Positions 1-11,724 of a DNA stretch of 64,000 nt are shown here, one piece after another. This DNA comes from Coptis chinensis. Taxonomy: Eukaryota; Streptophyta; Magnoliopsida; Ranunculales; Ranunculaceae. Numbering within the stretch: the first letter of the stretch is position 1; each line of letters opens with the position of its first letter. Made by a program: the position numbers and the translations under genes. The stretch is from the NCBI GenBank assembly GCA_015680905.1, contig CM027378.1, positions 39,157,001-39,221,000 of the forward strand, given 5' to 3'. The notes beneath the pieces were generated by a model, which saw nothing but the letters and a program-made list of their open reading frames with translations, made no database searches and was not told the origin of the DNA.

Positions 1-92
1 AACATCCCAACCAACAAACCATGAATAGATCATACTATAAAATCGTTCACAAGTCATAAATATGAAAGTTAATATAAGTAGAGAAATAACAG
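1..92 (+). repeat. 92-bp direct repeat, left copy
   Basis: The first 92 bases recur at 2169-2260 in the same orientation with about five mismatches. The two copies bracket most of the Ulp1-type pseudogene and its 86-bp tandem array. The left copy begins at base 1, so the repeat may extend left of the window. No target-site duplication can be tested. It could be a segmental duplication or the terminal part of a transposable element. Confidence 0.85.
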
Positions 93-1822
93 CATTGTAT
101 CCCACCATAAACAAAACAAAGAAAACAATCCACCACAAGTCAACTTACATTACATATCTCACAAACAGTTCCCAAAAGAACAACACTACGATAGAGATGT
201 TGTGTTAAGGCTAATTACAAGATTCACAAAAAGCTTAGGTCTTCGAGTTTCAACGTCTCCAAACTATCGAGGCAATAAAAAAGACGTGCAAACTTCTCGA
301 AGCATACGTTCTCTATATCATGTATGGGCACAGTTTGTTTAGTTTCAACATTACCATTGAGACAGCAATGTGTTGCCAGAAATAAGGCATATCCTCCTGC
401 AAGTTCATATATAAATCCACGTGGTTAGTTAAAATAAAGATGTAAGGTAACCAAACTATAGATAATTAATTGGATGGTGAGAAAGATACTAGATTATGTG
501 AGATAGTTACCTGATCAAACTACTATACCAACTTTTCCCCGTCCCAAAGCTCCATGAATTTCATCATGAACACCCCACAGTCAAAACTATACATATAAAG
601 ATATGTAGTTACTATACTTTCAAAGATTGCACTAAACTCAAATTTGAAACTATAAGTTAGGGCCATAAGATAAGTTATATACCCATTGTATTGTTGTGGC
701 ACATCTCTGCATTTCTCAATAACCTAGTCTTTCACACCGCAATTTTTGGCATTGAAATCTCCAAGCACAGACAAAGTGTAGTGCATTTTGGTAACCTAAG
801 AAAACACAAAAGTCAGTTATAGTTCGAAAACATAAAGCGTGGACTGTGAGATATTCTCAAATGATCACAAAAATACTTGAAGTTACAAAACAAACCATAG
901 ACTTCATCGACTCCGTCCCTCCATAAATGTAGGATACGCTACTCGCAAAAGAGTATAATATCACAACTTTGCACACTAGGATCAAAGACATAGAGCCGCC
1001 AGTGATTACCGTCGACGACGGGCACAAACCGCTATACAACCACAATCAAAAGTAGTTCAAGGTGGAACTTTCTACCAAAGTTGGGAATTGCATTATAAAA
1101 CCATGAGTCATTGTAGAATCATCTTACCCTTCGATATTCGCTAATATCATTGTCTAAGTGAATTGCATAAGCCACGGAAGTTAGCTGCATCTCATTTTTA
1201 CTTTTATCCTACAAAAAACAACATTGGATACTCAAAAGGTACATGTTAGCCTTTTATTATAGAACAAAACTATTTGTGCTTCATACCTTACTCACACCCA
1301 TTAGCATAGGGTAGTAATAATGCCTATTATTGTTTGTAGGCTTGCTGTTTTGCTCTGCATTTAGGTATGCACACCAAGCAAAAACCCACTACACCAAATA
1401 TAACAAGTAGCAAGGTAATTAAATTATTTTGTAATCCCAAAAGCATTAGTAGTTTCTAATTTCAGAACATCACAACAAAAATGCGATCGTAATATACGAA
1501 GCTAGATACTCTGCCATTCCCAAGTAAGCACTTAAATGTGGATCTGTTCTCCGACCATCTGTTGAAGTCCACGATGAAGTCCCTACACCAAAGAAAAGGG
1601 ATTCAGTATGGGTTGGATGAAGTTCTACTGAAATAAAAAATGTACAAGAGCCAACACCGTTTACCCTGCTTTTCCACAAGGTGAGTATATTGAGTGGAAT
1701 ACAGTTGCTTCCTCCATTGTTAGCAGTACGTGAGGCTGTACCCAGTCTGCCTTCACATCTTTAAATGGATAATCTTCGATCAACCTTGTTGTCCGATTCA
1801 ATCTAGAAAGTGAATAAATTAC

Positions 1823-2166
1823 TATGTGACATATTGAGGTGTGTTCATTACTATGAAAGCAGTTATGAATATGACATTTTACGTGCTCTAATTAGCAATA
1901 TGACACTCTATGTGACATATTGAGTTGTGTTCATGACTATGAAATTAATTATGAATATGTCACTATATGTGGTATAATTTTTAATATGACAATCTATGTG
2001 ACATATTGAGGTGTGTTCACTACTATGAAATCAGTTATGAATATCACACTTTATGTGGTATAATTTTCAATATGATACTCTATGTGACATATTTAGACGT
2101 GTTCAGTACTATGAAATTAGTTATAAATATGACACTTTATATGGTATAATTTTCAATTTGACACTC
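1823..2166 (+). repeat. Tandem array, 4 x 86 bp
   Basis: Four consecutive units start at 1823, 1909, 1995 and 2081, each exactly 86 bp and each beginning TATGTGACATATT. The internal phrase ACTATGAAA..AGTTATGAATATGACAC recurs in every unit with a few substitutions. The array stops two bases before the right 92-bp direct repeat. It lies between coding segments of the Ulp1-type pseudogene, so it would be intronic. Confidence 0.95.
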
Positions 2167-2168
2167 TG

Positions 2169-2260
2169 AACATCCCAACCAACAAACCATCAATAGATCA
2201 GACTATAAAATCATTCACAAGTCATGAATATGAAAGTTAATATAAGTAGAGAAATAATAG
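2169..2260 (+). repeat. 92-bp direct repeat, right copy
   Basis: This is the second copy of the sequence at 1-92, in the same orientation with about 95 percent identity. It directly abuts the 86-bp tandem array. Confidence 0.85.
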
Positions 2261-2643
2261 TAAACTCACATAATTACCTATGTTATTATCTTCCTTTTTG
2301 CAAAAGGAGTGTCTAGTGAAGGGAACATATTGTATCTTCTCACAAGGGGAGGTGTCTTAAAGACATCTCATTCGTAGCTCTCCGCATCAATTATCTCAAT
2401 GCCTCCATGTATATCTTTTAGTATGGGTTCCTTCCATTCATAAAACAGGCTACTAAGTGTTGTAACACTGTCCTTTAGTTCCGCTAGCGCCAATTCGAAA
2501 GCCCTTTTGATATCTTTCACATCTAGTTTAAGAATCTCCAACTTTGATTGCACCAAATTGACCCGTTCATAAATATTATAGTTGTTACTAGGTACTCTGG
2601 GTGGTTGGTGGTGTTGTGCACCTACAATAGAAAACAAGTCCAT

Positions 2644-4165
2644 TTAAAACATCTACCAAGGTAAGAGAGGTAAGATCATTTTAATTTTAACATAATATAT
2701 GAATATCAAAATATATGTGCTCAACACAAGTATCAAAGAAGCAAGCTAAACACAAACACACCAAAAAATCTTCTAGTTCGAAAACATGTTTCATTTGTCT
2801 AAGAACCAATCTTTCACCATTTAAAATATGTGGACAGTATGCCAATAATCAAAGAAAATGTACAGACTATGTAACTGTTAGTGATTTAATTTTGAACTAA
2901 GTAACAAGTATGTAATTTGAGGTCCTCAGATTCCTAATATGCAACAAAATATGGCATATGCATATCTGAACCAAGTTAAGAATATGCAATTCTGGCGGAT
3001 TTTTTACTTTTTTTTTTATAGTAGTATACTGTAACATATGTTATATTCATAGATCTGAAGAACCATGAACACAAACCATATAAAGTGAGCACTAAGTTTA
3101 GCGTTGATTCACATTAACATTATGGTCCTCACAACACTAATCATTTTCACTTAGTGTTGGCCATTGAAAAACTGAAAGCCAAACCAAGTTTAGTCAGCAA
3201 GTAAAGCAAATCTGCATAAAGGTAATTAACCAGCGCCAAATTAAACCATGCTCTCCTTACTTTTCCTTAGAAGAACCATGTTTGCTTCGGAACTATGAAG
3301 ACCTTGAAAATATTAGAGTGGTTTCTCTCTTAAAAACAAGCCCTTGTTTCTCTTAGTTTGTGATGAGAGCTTCAGAGTGGTAATTTTGAGAAATAGATTA
3401 GAGTGTTGGAGAGAAGTGGTTATGGGGAGCCATTATATATGATATAACAAGGGCAGATTGTGACATATTGTTGATGCCGTCCTTGTTTGATTTGATTCCC
3501 CAAGTCTGCTGTGAGAGTAATCATTACCAACACATAATTACAGGTGCCTCATGTTAGGTCGTTTTCCAAAACAGGGTAGAACAAAGAGTAAAGTATACGG
3601 TTGATACGATGTGCATTAATTGTTGGTGGCAAGGGCGCAAAGAAGAAAGTTGATGGGTGTAGGGTTTAGATAGAATGGTAATGAGAGGTACATACAAAAT
3701 AGGGTTTGTGTTGTTTGATCTAAAATACACCTGATCTGAATAAGAGATATTCCCACGTGGTGCTTTTATGAGCAAGGTGCCACTAAAATCGTATCGAAGC
3801 AGGTGTAGCATATTGACTAATTAGGTTAGTAAAGTAGGCTTTGATAAGAATCATAATGTAGGCCTCGATGACCATCTATGATGACCATCGCATAGTGGTT
3901 AATTACTACTAGTATTCTGGGCATGCTCGATGAGCGTGAAACCTATTCAAGCACGCGTAATGCACCCTGAGCGTGAAAACTATTCGGGCACACACGATGC
4001 GCTTGTTGTTTTTCACACTTATTTTATGCTACCTATCCGAAACCGAAATCAATCGGGTTAATAAAATAAAAAACTCCGATTCCAAAATTCAAATTTGAAT
4101 CGATCATTAAAAATTTAAATTCCCGACCCAATTTGTTGCTCTAGATGTAAGGAGGTTCCACTAAC
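2644..4165. other. Noncoding AT-rich interval
   Basis: No gene or element was recognised. Short open frames here have no recognisable domain. The stretch may include upstream sequence of the minus-strand Ulp1-type gene. Confidence 0.4.
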
Positions 4166-4526
4166 CATAGTTAGCAATTAAACGAATTATTCGCGAATTA
4201 TTCGTTTAATTCGGAAAACGTTAAAAATGCCCTATATTTCAATAATACGGAATAATTCATTAATTCGGCAAGAAATCATTAATTCGCGAATTATTTGTGA
4301 ATTATTCGTATTGTCACTATAAGTTTGCTGAGTATGTTGTCAAATTTTATCGTATTTTTTTTTTATTTTTAGCTTCGTATTATACTCGAATTACTTACAA
4401 ACCCGAACTTTTGCCGTTTCCGTTTTTTTTAATCCGAATTGAAAAAACGAATTCTTATCGAAGCTCGAATTTTATTCGAATATTTTCCGTATCGAATTTT
4501 TGCCGTATTACGAATTGCTAACTATG
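4166..4526. mobile_element. hAT-like MITE (361 bp) with 14-bp perfect TIRs
   Basis: The left end is CATAGTTAGCAATT and the right end is its exact reverse complement. The flanks give a near-perfect 8-bp target duplication, CCACTAAC at 4158-4165 and CTACTAAC at 4527-4534. The interior is extremely AT-rich, with repeated ATTCG/CGAAT motifs that can form hairpins, and no coding capacity. The 8-bp duplication points to the hAT superfamily. This assignment rests on structure only. Confidence 0.88.
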
Positions 4527-4571
4527 CTACTAACCAACTAATTTAGACTAAATATGTTAAATTTGTCGGGA

Positions 4572-4573
<2 letters not shown>

Positions 4574-4600
<27 letters not shown>
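4574..4600 (+). repeat. Poly-A tract (27 A)
   Basis: This is an uninterrupted run of 27 adenines just upstream of an 80-bp tandem duplication. It could be the tail of a retroposed sequence or simple slippage. Nothing upstream looks like a processed transcript. Confidence 0.9.
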
Positions 4601-4603
<3 letters not shown>

Positions 4604-4610
4604 AATTTCT

Positions 4611-4770
4611 GAAAATTTGTCCGGAATTTACGATGAAATTGTCGAAAGTTCGGATGACATAGGTTGTGGCATGGGTTGTAATAATAGTGTGAAAATTTGT
4701 CCAAAATTTCTGATAAAATTGTTGAAATTTCGGATGGCATGGGCTATGGCATGGGTTATAATAATAGTGT
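4611..4770 (+). repeat. Tandem duplication, 2 x 80 bp
   Basis: Two adjacent 80-bp units (4611-4690 and 4691-4770) both begin GAAAATTTGTCC and end ATAATAATAGTGT. They differ by a modest number of substitutions. No coding function is apparent. Confidence 0.92.
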
Positions 4771-6304
4771 TTGGCGAGAGCAAAATTGGAAAAACGAAAA
4801 AATGATGTATGAATTCTACTGTAACTGGGGCAGGCGCGTTCTTTAAAGGAGAGAGATTACTATGACTCAATTACTACGGTGTTATTACGAATTAAAGTAT
4901 TATTTATTGGTGTTAATTACGAATTAGTACTAAACAAATTTATTTCTTATTTGACCCTCTTCTTATTTTTATCTTTTGTTAATTATTGGTGTTAATTATT
5001 TGGCCCTCTCCTTATTAATTATTGGTGTTAATTACAAATTATATTATATTATATTTATTTTTATTGTTATTTATTTTTATTTTATCCTTTTTTTTTCATT
5101 TTTATTCTTATTTTATTTCCTCTTATATTTTGTTGATATTGAGGCGCCTTATTAGAATTCGGGAAAAATCTCCAATGATTAAAAGTGATTCAAACTGAGA
5201 AAGTATTATAGAATATGGAATACCCATATTAGGTTCCATATAATTAGACTAACAATAAGAAACCCATGCTGCCTTCATCATAAGAATGGCTTCATCCATT
5301 CCCATAGATCCACACACCCCAACATAATCAACTACGAATTGATTGAAGTGATTCAAGGGGTACATAGGTAGCCACCCGGCACAACCCCTTCCATATGAAA
5401 ACAATTGCCCTTTTGACACTTTTAATTAAGTCTTGAACAATTGTCATCATACGTGTTATGTATAATCTATATTATTTAAATATTATATTGTAGGGGTGAT
5501 AGGTTTGTACATAAGCCGTGAACCCTATACTTATGTTAACCCGCGGGTGACCCGATTAGTTATCCGGTCTAATGGGTTGGGTAATCAACTCTTGACCCGA
5601 ATGACATGTTTTAAGGTATGTTTCCTAATTTGTTAGATATCATCATCCCAACAACCTAAAACATAAGAGAACGAGTAGTAGTATCATGCCATGTAAAAAT
5701 TAAAAATTAAGTATGTCTTTTTTTTTTTTTTTTTTTTTCACTATTTTTTAGTTTAACATGTCCAGCCATCGCACCTTAGCTTTAGCCTTTTTTTAAGGCA
5801 CCCAATTTTTATAAATAAATTCATACTTTTAATGAAAAAAGTGGCAAAAATGAATGAGTGGACCATATGCCTGCGCACCGGTGCAGCATGCGCATAATAG
5901 ATTTTACATAAATTCAAACTTAATTAATGTCCCCAATAATTTATGACTTTAGTGCTGAAGTTATTGTTGTTTAACAATTTATGTATGGAAAAGTTAAAAT
6001 TTAGTAATGAGTTATCTGTTAATTGGCACCTTGGGTTAGGGTTGGACAATCTTCACTTGTTTATCAAATGGGCTGGGTTTGGGTTTGCTCTTTTAACCTG
6101 TGATACTAGTCTCCCGGCACACGTGATGCTCGTATTTCTTTCGCATTTATTTGGTGCTCATTGTATTGAGATTCAAAACCTACTACTTAGAGTAACTTCT
6201 TAATCATTTGTTCCAAAAAAGTCTTTATTTTTTGTATGTAGCAGTATTGAATAAAAGTAAAATTAAGAGGAGCCTAAATTAAATTAAAATTTCAATTAGA
6301 ACTA
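4771..6304. other. Noncoding AT-rich interval with a degraded transposon fragment
   Basis: No gene was recognised. About 5490-5620 (TAGGGGTGATAGGTTTGTAC.. with GGGTGACCCG phrases) is a decayed fragment of the GGGTCGTGT-rich hAT-like family seen at 7506-8177. A T-run of about 20 lies near 5718-5738. Confidence 0.5.
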
Positions 6305-6455
6305 GAGTAAATCTAGTATGCGTAGGAAAGAGAGTGGTGTATTGAATCTGGGCCACTCATAACAGCAAAAGGTACTGGTGTATTGCTTTACAAAGTACTA
6401 TCCAAGGGATTAGAAGCTTGCACATGAATACACCCTACGCACCCTAGACGTCCTC
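6305..6455. mobile_element. Small inverted-repeat element (Mutator-like MITE), copy 1
   Basis: This 151-bp sequence matches the element at 9036-9189 end to end, sharing GAGTAAATCTAG at the left, GGGCCACTCATA, GTGTATTGCT, and TACACCC..GTCCTC at the right. The ends are imperfect inverted repeats of about 22 bp. Unlike copy 2, the flanks show no clear target duplication, so this copy is older or rearranged. Confidence 0.75.
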
Positions 6456-7505
6456 CTGATTATTACGGAGGTTGTACTTTGGCATCCTTGTAGGTAATTT
6501 AATTGTGACTCAATGAACTTATAATTTTTTATTTTCTTTTCAATTCAGTGATTTATGTCCATAATATTTAGGCAACGTTATACAAATTCCAACTTGTCAC
6601 TTAAATTTATAAATGTTTTAAGGTTTTAAGGGCAGCCATGTTTTAAGACCCCATGTCGGGTTTTAAATTACTTAATTGTGCATTTATATAACCGTATGTG
6701 TATTTTCTTTCCACAAGGACATCAACAATGGAATTTCACGAAATAAATATGTCATTTGAATTCGAAATGTCGAAATTGATGTAATTTAACTAAATGATTA
6801 TGGCTTGTAATGTTGGTAAATCAGAGCAACTCATTATTGTGTGGTTCACTAGTTCAACAGGTATTAGTTTGTTTGGAATTGACTTTGACAATGGGTTATG
6901 TTACATTAAGTTTCAGAAAACCTGAGAAAGTCATGAATATCCGGTTGCAGGACACATATTGTTCACTGACTTGACTCAATCCACCAGCTTCTTACATGTG
7001 GCACTCTTTCACACGTCTCTAACCCTTGGTTTTGGGCAATAGAGCCAGCGCACCCTACCTAGCTTTAGCCATGATTATATTGACTGGGAAGTGGGTAAAA
7101 CTCTAGAAATGAACCATGATGATGGCACCTACCAACTACACCAAATCCATATGACATTGTTTGGGTCCTCATTTCTTCTGACATACTATACTCATCCAAA
7201 AAAGATCAGGAGAAATGGTACGAAAGGCATACCCTATGGCAATATTGTTCGGGTATGTCATTTCTTGTGACATACTATAGTCATCCCAAAATTTCCTTAT
7301 TGAAAAATTTTGTGAAATTTCAAAATTTCATTAGGCACCTCATTTCATTATTGATGTCCATGAAGAAAATACACGTATTTAATTAAGTAATTTAAATAAT
7401 TTTAGCCTTAAATATTTAGATTTTAAGTGACACATTGGAATTTGTTTTGTTTAATGTCGCCTAAATCAATGTGGACAATGAAGAAAAAAAAAGTTTTGTC
7501 CCTAT
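6456..7505. other. Noncoding AT-rich interval
   Basis: No gene or element was recognised. Partly duplicated phrases occur (CATACTATAGTCATCC at about 7185 and 7265), suggesting a small local duplication. Confidence 0.4.
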
Positions 7506-8177
7506 TAGGGATGGCAATGGGTTATGTTGGGTCAGGTTCGTGTCGTGTCATATTCAGGTCACATGTTAGGAGAGCAAACCGAAACCCAACCCAATTAGTA
7601 ATCGTGTTGAGTTTGTCAACCCCAAACCCAACCCGCCTATAAAACAGGTTACTGAACAGATGACCCGCTAAGCCAGCGATGAATTCAATTTCGGATCTGA
7701 TTCATAGATAACATGTATGTAAAATACACCATAAAATTAATATTGAGCAATAATATTTAGTATTTCATATATTCTGTATAAAAAATCATTCATAATTCAA
7801 CTACATATTAATGAAAATTGAATAATGAAACATATCTTTATCGAATGAATCTGACGGCTAATTCTTCTCATTTTTAGTAGTTTAGTTTAGGTAGTTGGGA
7901 TGATGAGATCTTAAAAAATAGGGAAAGTTATCTTAAAACATGTTATATTGGTCACGGGTTGATGACCTGACCCATTAGACATGAGAACAAATTGGGTCTA
8001 CTAACGGGTTACTCGAGTTAACATATGTGCCCTTACCCAAAATGACCCATTTATTTGACAGGTTCGGCGAGTGAACCCTTAAATGACCCAAAAGCCTTTT
8101 CTTTCCAACTTGAACCCACTAATTTTTTGTTGGATTCGTGTCGGGTTAGCTGGTCGTGTACAAAATTGCCACCCCTA
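7506..8177. mobile_element. hAT-like element, 672 bp, with 8-bp TSD
   Basis: The left end TAGGGATGGCAAT and right end ATTGCCACCCCTA are inverted repeats with one mismatch. The 8-bp duplication GTCCCTAT is perfect (7498-7505 and 8178-8185). The subterminal parts are packed with GGGTCGTGT, GGGTTGATGACC and CCCAACCC phrases, and the middle is AT-rich. There is no transposase, so it is non-autonomous. It is the cleanest full-length member of a family also present at 9263-11724 and 22125-22315. Confidence 0.9.
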
Positions 8178-8185
8178 GTCCCTAT

Positions 8186-9035
8186 TGAGTTAGTAGAATC
8201 ACTGAATTTAAGGAAAATAAACTTACAAGTACAGTCACCCTCCTCCTACTTCAATAGTTGGTTATATCAATTACTATTTATGTATTTTGGATTGTAATAA
8301 CTAATGTGTACATTTTTATTAGGAACAAACATGGTTAGAGATCAGTTTCGGAAAGTTACAACTATAAAGCCATAATATATTCCATTGGAAACAAACCCGG
8401 GTTTGGAAAGAGATACAAACATTTAGAGATCCTCATAAGGGAGAAAATTAGAGTATTGAATAAGGTTAATAAGAAGACGAGTATAATTTGAGGAAAGGAT
8501 AATAGGTGTTTGGAAGATATAACCACTAACGGGTACATTTTTCTATCATATGCCGTTGACTAGTGCTAATGTAATAAAAATAAGATCTAGAGTTAGAGTT
8601 GGGTCCTGAATCACAGGTTGATGGAGCAAACCCAAACCTAAACCCAATTGATAAACATGTCAAGATTATCCAACCGCTATCCCGAAACCCCTGCAAAAGT
8701 GTCGGATTCGTGTTGGGTTCGCGGGTCGTGTATTAAACTATGACCCCTATTTTGTGTAAAAACTTAGCATGTAACAATTACTTCATACTATTCCATGATG
8801 TAATGAATGATATTTCTTTGAACCCATATACCCCCATTTTATTTTCTTTTTAATTGCCTTATTTTATGGTGAATTGCCTTTTATTTTATTTTTCTTTCTT
8901 TCTTCTTTCTTTTCCAAATGACCTAACTTTTGTATTTAGAAAGAAGAGGCTTTAGAACCAAATTAAATAAATGACCTAACAAAAGGGGGGAGGGGTATAT
9001 ATATTGATATCATCAGTTTTGTTTATATATATGTA
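8186..9035. other. Noncoding interval with a relic of the 7506-8177 family
   Basis: About 8590-8745 carries GTTGGGTCCTGAATCACAGG and GTGTCGGATTCGTG and ends GACCCCTATTT. It is a heavily decayed short copy of the GGGTCGTGT-rich family. No gene was recognised in the rest. Confidence 0.5.
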
Positions 9036-9189
9036 GAGTAAATCTAGGCTGCGCAGGAGAGAGAAAGTGAAGGTGAATCAGCTGGGCCACTCATACACAG
9101 AAGTGGAGGGTGTATTGCTCCACAAGATACTGAATCTATGTCCTCTTAGGCCTGTGCACCCATACACCCTGCGTATACTAGAAGTCCTC
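9036..9189. mobile_element. Mutator-like MITE, copy 2, with 9-bp TSD
   Basis: This 154-bp element starts GAGTAAATCTAGGCTGCGC and ends TATACTAGAAGTCCTC. The ends are inverted repeats over about 22 bp (roughly 16 matches). It is flanked on both sides by ATATATGTA (9027-9035 and 9190-9198), a 9-bp duplication typical of Mutator-like elements. It has no coding capacity and is homologous to copy 1 at 6305-6455. Confidence 0.85.
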
Positions 9190-9468
9190 ATATATGTATC
9201 ATGAAATGTCGATAATTTAACGATATTTCACCTTATATCGTTGAAATTTGCACATATAACAGTAGGGGTGGCAATGGGTCGTGTTGGGTCGGGTTCGTGT
9301 CGTGTCATATTCAGGTCACGTGTTAGGAGAGCAAATCCAAATCCGACCTAATTATTAATCGTTTCGAGTTTGTCAAACCCAAACCCAACCCGCCTATATA
9401 ACAGGTTACCCAACAGGTGACCCGCTAAGCCAGCGGGTCAATTTCAAATCAGTTTCGGATCAGATTCA

Positions 9469-11002
9469 CTAAGGGTGTCTCTTTTTTCCGAATTCCGATC
9501 CGATATTTTTCCAAATTTGGAAATGATATTTGTGTCCCGATATCCGAAATTTTGATATCCGATTTTTCCTACAAATAATTGGATCGGAATTGGATGTGTT
9601 TTCAAAATCCGATCTGATCTGATCTGATTTCCGATTAATTTCCGAATTTTTAACATATAGCGGTCTATTTCATATAGTTACTAAATTAATACTATATATA
9701 GTTTACAAACCAAATAAAAACCTTAGAGAAGTAGAAACATTGTCTTTCTCACAACTTCAAGAAATCAATATTGTCATTCTAGTACATGTCTCAATTTATT
9801 CAATATTCCTATTTATTGAATTAATGCATTAACATGAAGAATGAATTTGCTGAATGAACGTGTTAAAAAGTCTAAGTTGTTTACTGAATTAATACATATC
9901 AAAATGATTGCTAAATGAATGTATTAACAAGAATGGTTATTCAAAATAAGAATCTGATTATATAGTTCAAATTTCCAATTTACTTCCATATTTTGCTGAT
10001 GCGAAATTTTTGAAAATTTTTCGATTTTCCGAACTTCCCGAATTCGAAAAAAATATTGCCATTCGAAAAATAATTGGATCGGATTTGGAAAAGATATTAC
10101 CATCCGAAAAAAATTGGAAATTTTTCCGAAAGCACTTTATCCGATCCGATTCAAAGTAGGGGTGGGCAATGGGCCGGGTCGGGCTAGCCCGACCCTAAAC
10201 ATTTAAAAGCCTTTTAGATATTAAGGCCGGGTCGGCCCGGCCCTAAAGTCAACATAGGGTCGGGTCGGGCCGGGTCACAAGTCTAAATCTCAAGCCCTGA
10301 CCCTATCCTAAGCCCTCTTTAAAGGCTTTAGGGCCGGGTTTTAGGGTCGGGTTTTATGGCCAGGCCTATATATTTTCTTCGTTTTACAAATGCCATTTTT
10401 CAGACAAAGGTTGTTTTTTTGGTTTCTGTGTTACAAATTTCTGCTCTATATTTCGCTTTAATGGTGTGGACGAAAACCTTTAGTTCTAGACTTGGCTTGG
10501 ATGAGAATAACAATATAATTTATAAGAAGTAAGTGGGAAAATAAATTGAGAATAATAAGTTCTAGACTTTGATTTGATGATCAAAGGAATAAAGTCTTAT
10601 TTTTGTATTAGGCTAGTGCTCATTGTTCTTCATGGCTGCTAGATAGGTTAACAAGTTTTTGTTATATAAGACAAGTTATTGAAAGTACCCTTGGGTGTAA
10701 GTGATAAATTACAAAGGACAATATTATTTTAATTTAAAATATTTAACAAAGAGTTGGAAAATTATGGTACGTGTATTTATAGTGAAAATGTGAAACTATA
10801 ACTAGGGCTTGGTTAAGGCTGAATTAGGGTCGGGCCTATGTTTAAGAACCTTAGCCCTAGCCCTGCCCTAGAAGGCCTTAGGGTCGGGTCGACCCTGCCC
10901 TAAACTCTGTGAGGGCTTTATAGGGCTTAGGGTCGGGTCGGTCAAGGCCGGGTTAAGGTCGCTAAAGCCAAATTCCCACCCCTAATCCGAAGTCACCCTT
11001 AG
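9469..11002. mobile_element. Inverted-repeat DNA element nested in the hAT-like element
   Basis: The ends are CTAAGGGTG and CACCCTTAG, perfect 9-bp inverted repeats. GATTCA is duplicated on both sides (9463-9468 and 11003-11008). The subterminal regions are rich in TCCGATCC and TTTCCGAA phrases in opposite orientation at the two ends. The uninterrupted part is about 700 bp and noncoding. Superfamily is uncertain: the duplication could be 6 bp, or 8 bp with mismatches. Confidence 0.78.
10157..10984. mobile_element. Innermost hAT-like element, GGGCCGGGTCGGGC family
   Basis: The left end TAGGGGTGGGCAATGGGCC and the right end ..TTCCCACCCCTA are inverted. The flanks ATTCAAAG (10149-10156) and ATCCGAAG (10985-10992) agree at six of eight bases, consistent with an aged 8-bp duplication. 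Both subterminal regions carry repeated GGGTCGGG and GGCCGGG phrases, giving a GC content well above its surroundings. It has no coding capacity. Confidence 0.78.
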
Positions 11003-11470
11003 GATTCATAGACAACCTGTATGCAAAATATTTAGTATTTCACGATTTTATTTATCAAAAAAATATGTATTAATTTTCAAAAATCATCAATAATTTAATT
11101 ACATATTAATGAAAATTGAATAATGAAACATATCTTTATCAAATGAATCAATATGACAGCTAATATTTTTCCTTTTAGTCGTTTATTTTAGGTAGTTGGG
11201 ATGATAGATGAGATTTTAGATTACTTTCGGATCGGATTCATAGACAACCTGTATGCAAAATATTTAGTATTTCACGATTTTATTTATCAAAAAAACATAT
11301 ATAATATATTCGGACATATTAATTCTCAAAAACCATTCATAATTCAATTACATATCAATGAAAATTGAATAGCGAAACATGTATTTATCAAATGGATCAA
11401 TATGACAGCTAATCCTTCTCCTTTAGTCGTTTATTTTAGGTTGTTTGGATAGTGAGATTTTAAAAAATAA
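11003..11470 (+). repeat. Tandem duplication, about 232-bp period
   Basis: GATTCATAGACAACCTGTAT starts at 11003 and again at 11235. The following sequence (TATTTAGTATTTCACGATTT.., GAAAATTGAATA.., ATATGACAGCTAAT..) repeats in order through about 11470. It lies inside the outermost hAT-like element, and the 7506-8177 relative has this segment only once. Confidence 0.9.
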
Positions 11471-11724
11471 TTCACTTATCTTAAAATAGGTTATACATGT
11501 CATGGGTTGATGACCCGACCCATTAGACCTGAGAACTAATTGGCCTGGGTCTACCAACGGGTTACTCAGGTTATATATGTGACCCTAACCCAATCCATTT
11601 ATTTGACGGGTTCGGTGGGTCAACGCTTAAATGACCCAAAAACCTTTTTTCCCAACCCAAACCTGCTAATTTCGTGTCGAATTTGTGTCGGGTTAGTGGG
11701 TCGTGTACAAAACTGCCACCCCTA

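Larger units (their letters stand above)
224..2643 (-). pseudogene. Ulp1-type (C48) cysteine protease gene, transposon-associated, multi-exon
   Basis: Read on the minus strand, the segments look like exons of a SUMO-protease-like gene of the kind carried by plant Mutator-like elements. The catalytic His block is at about 990-1040 (DGNHWRLYVFDP) and the nucleophile block at about 530-590 (SFDCGVFMMKFMELWDG). A segment reading RDVPQQYN at about 665-700 precedes the Cys exon across a probable intron. Further coding segments lie at about 1130-1200 (MQLTSVAYAIHLDND), 1675-1805 and 2368-2643. The last is a 91-residue helical N-terminal piece with a methionine at 2643. A C-terminal exon at 226-405 ends in TGA at 224-226. 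At least one in-frame stop follows the His block, and splice joins were not verified. Catalytic His and Cys survive, but the gene looks decayed. No transposase is visible beside it. Confidence 0.72.
9263..11724. mobile_element. hAT-like element (outermost of a three-level nest)
   Basis: The left end TAGGGGTGGCAATGGG and right end TGCCACCCCTA match the 7506-8177 family. The flanks are TATAACAG (9255-9262) and TATAATAG (11725-11732), an 8-bp target duplication with one change. Its body is interrupted by a second element (9469-11002), itself interrupted by a third (10157-10984), and part of its AT-rich core is tandemly duplicated (11003-11470). No transposase is present. Confidence 0.87.

Noticed and set aside
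4554..4870. Overlapping open frames on both strands around the poly-A tract
   Set aside because: They run through a 27-base A-run and an 80-bp tandem duplication. The poly-Lys/poly-Phe translations and lack of any domain mark them as chance frames.
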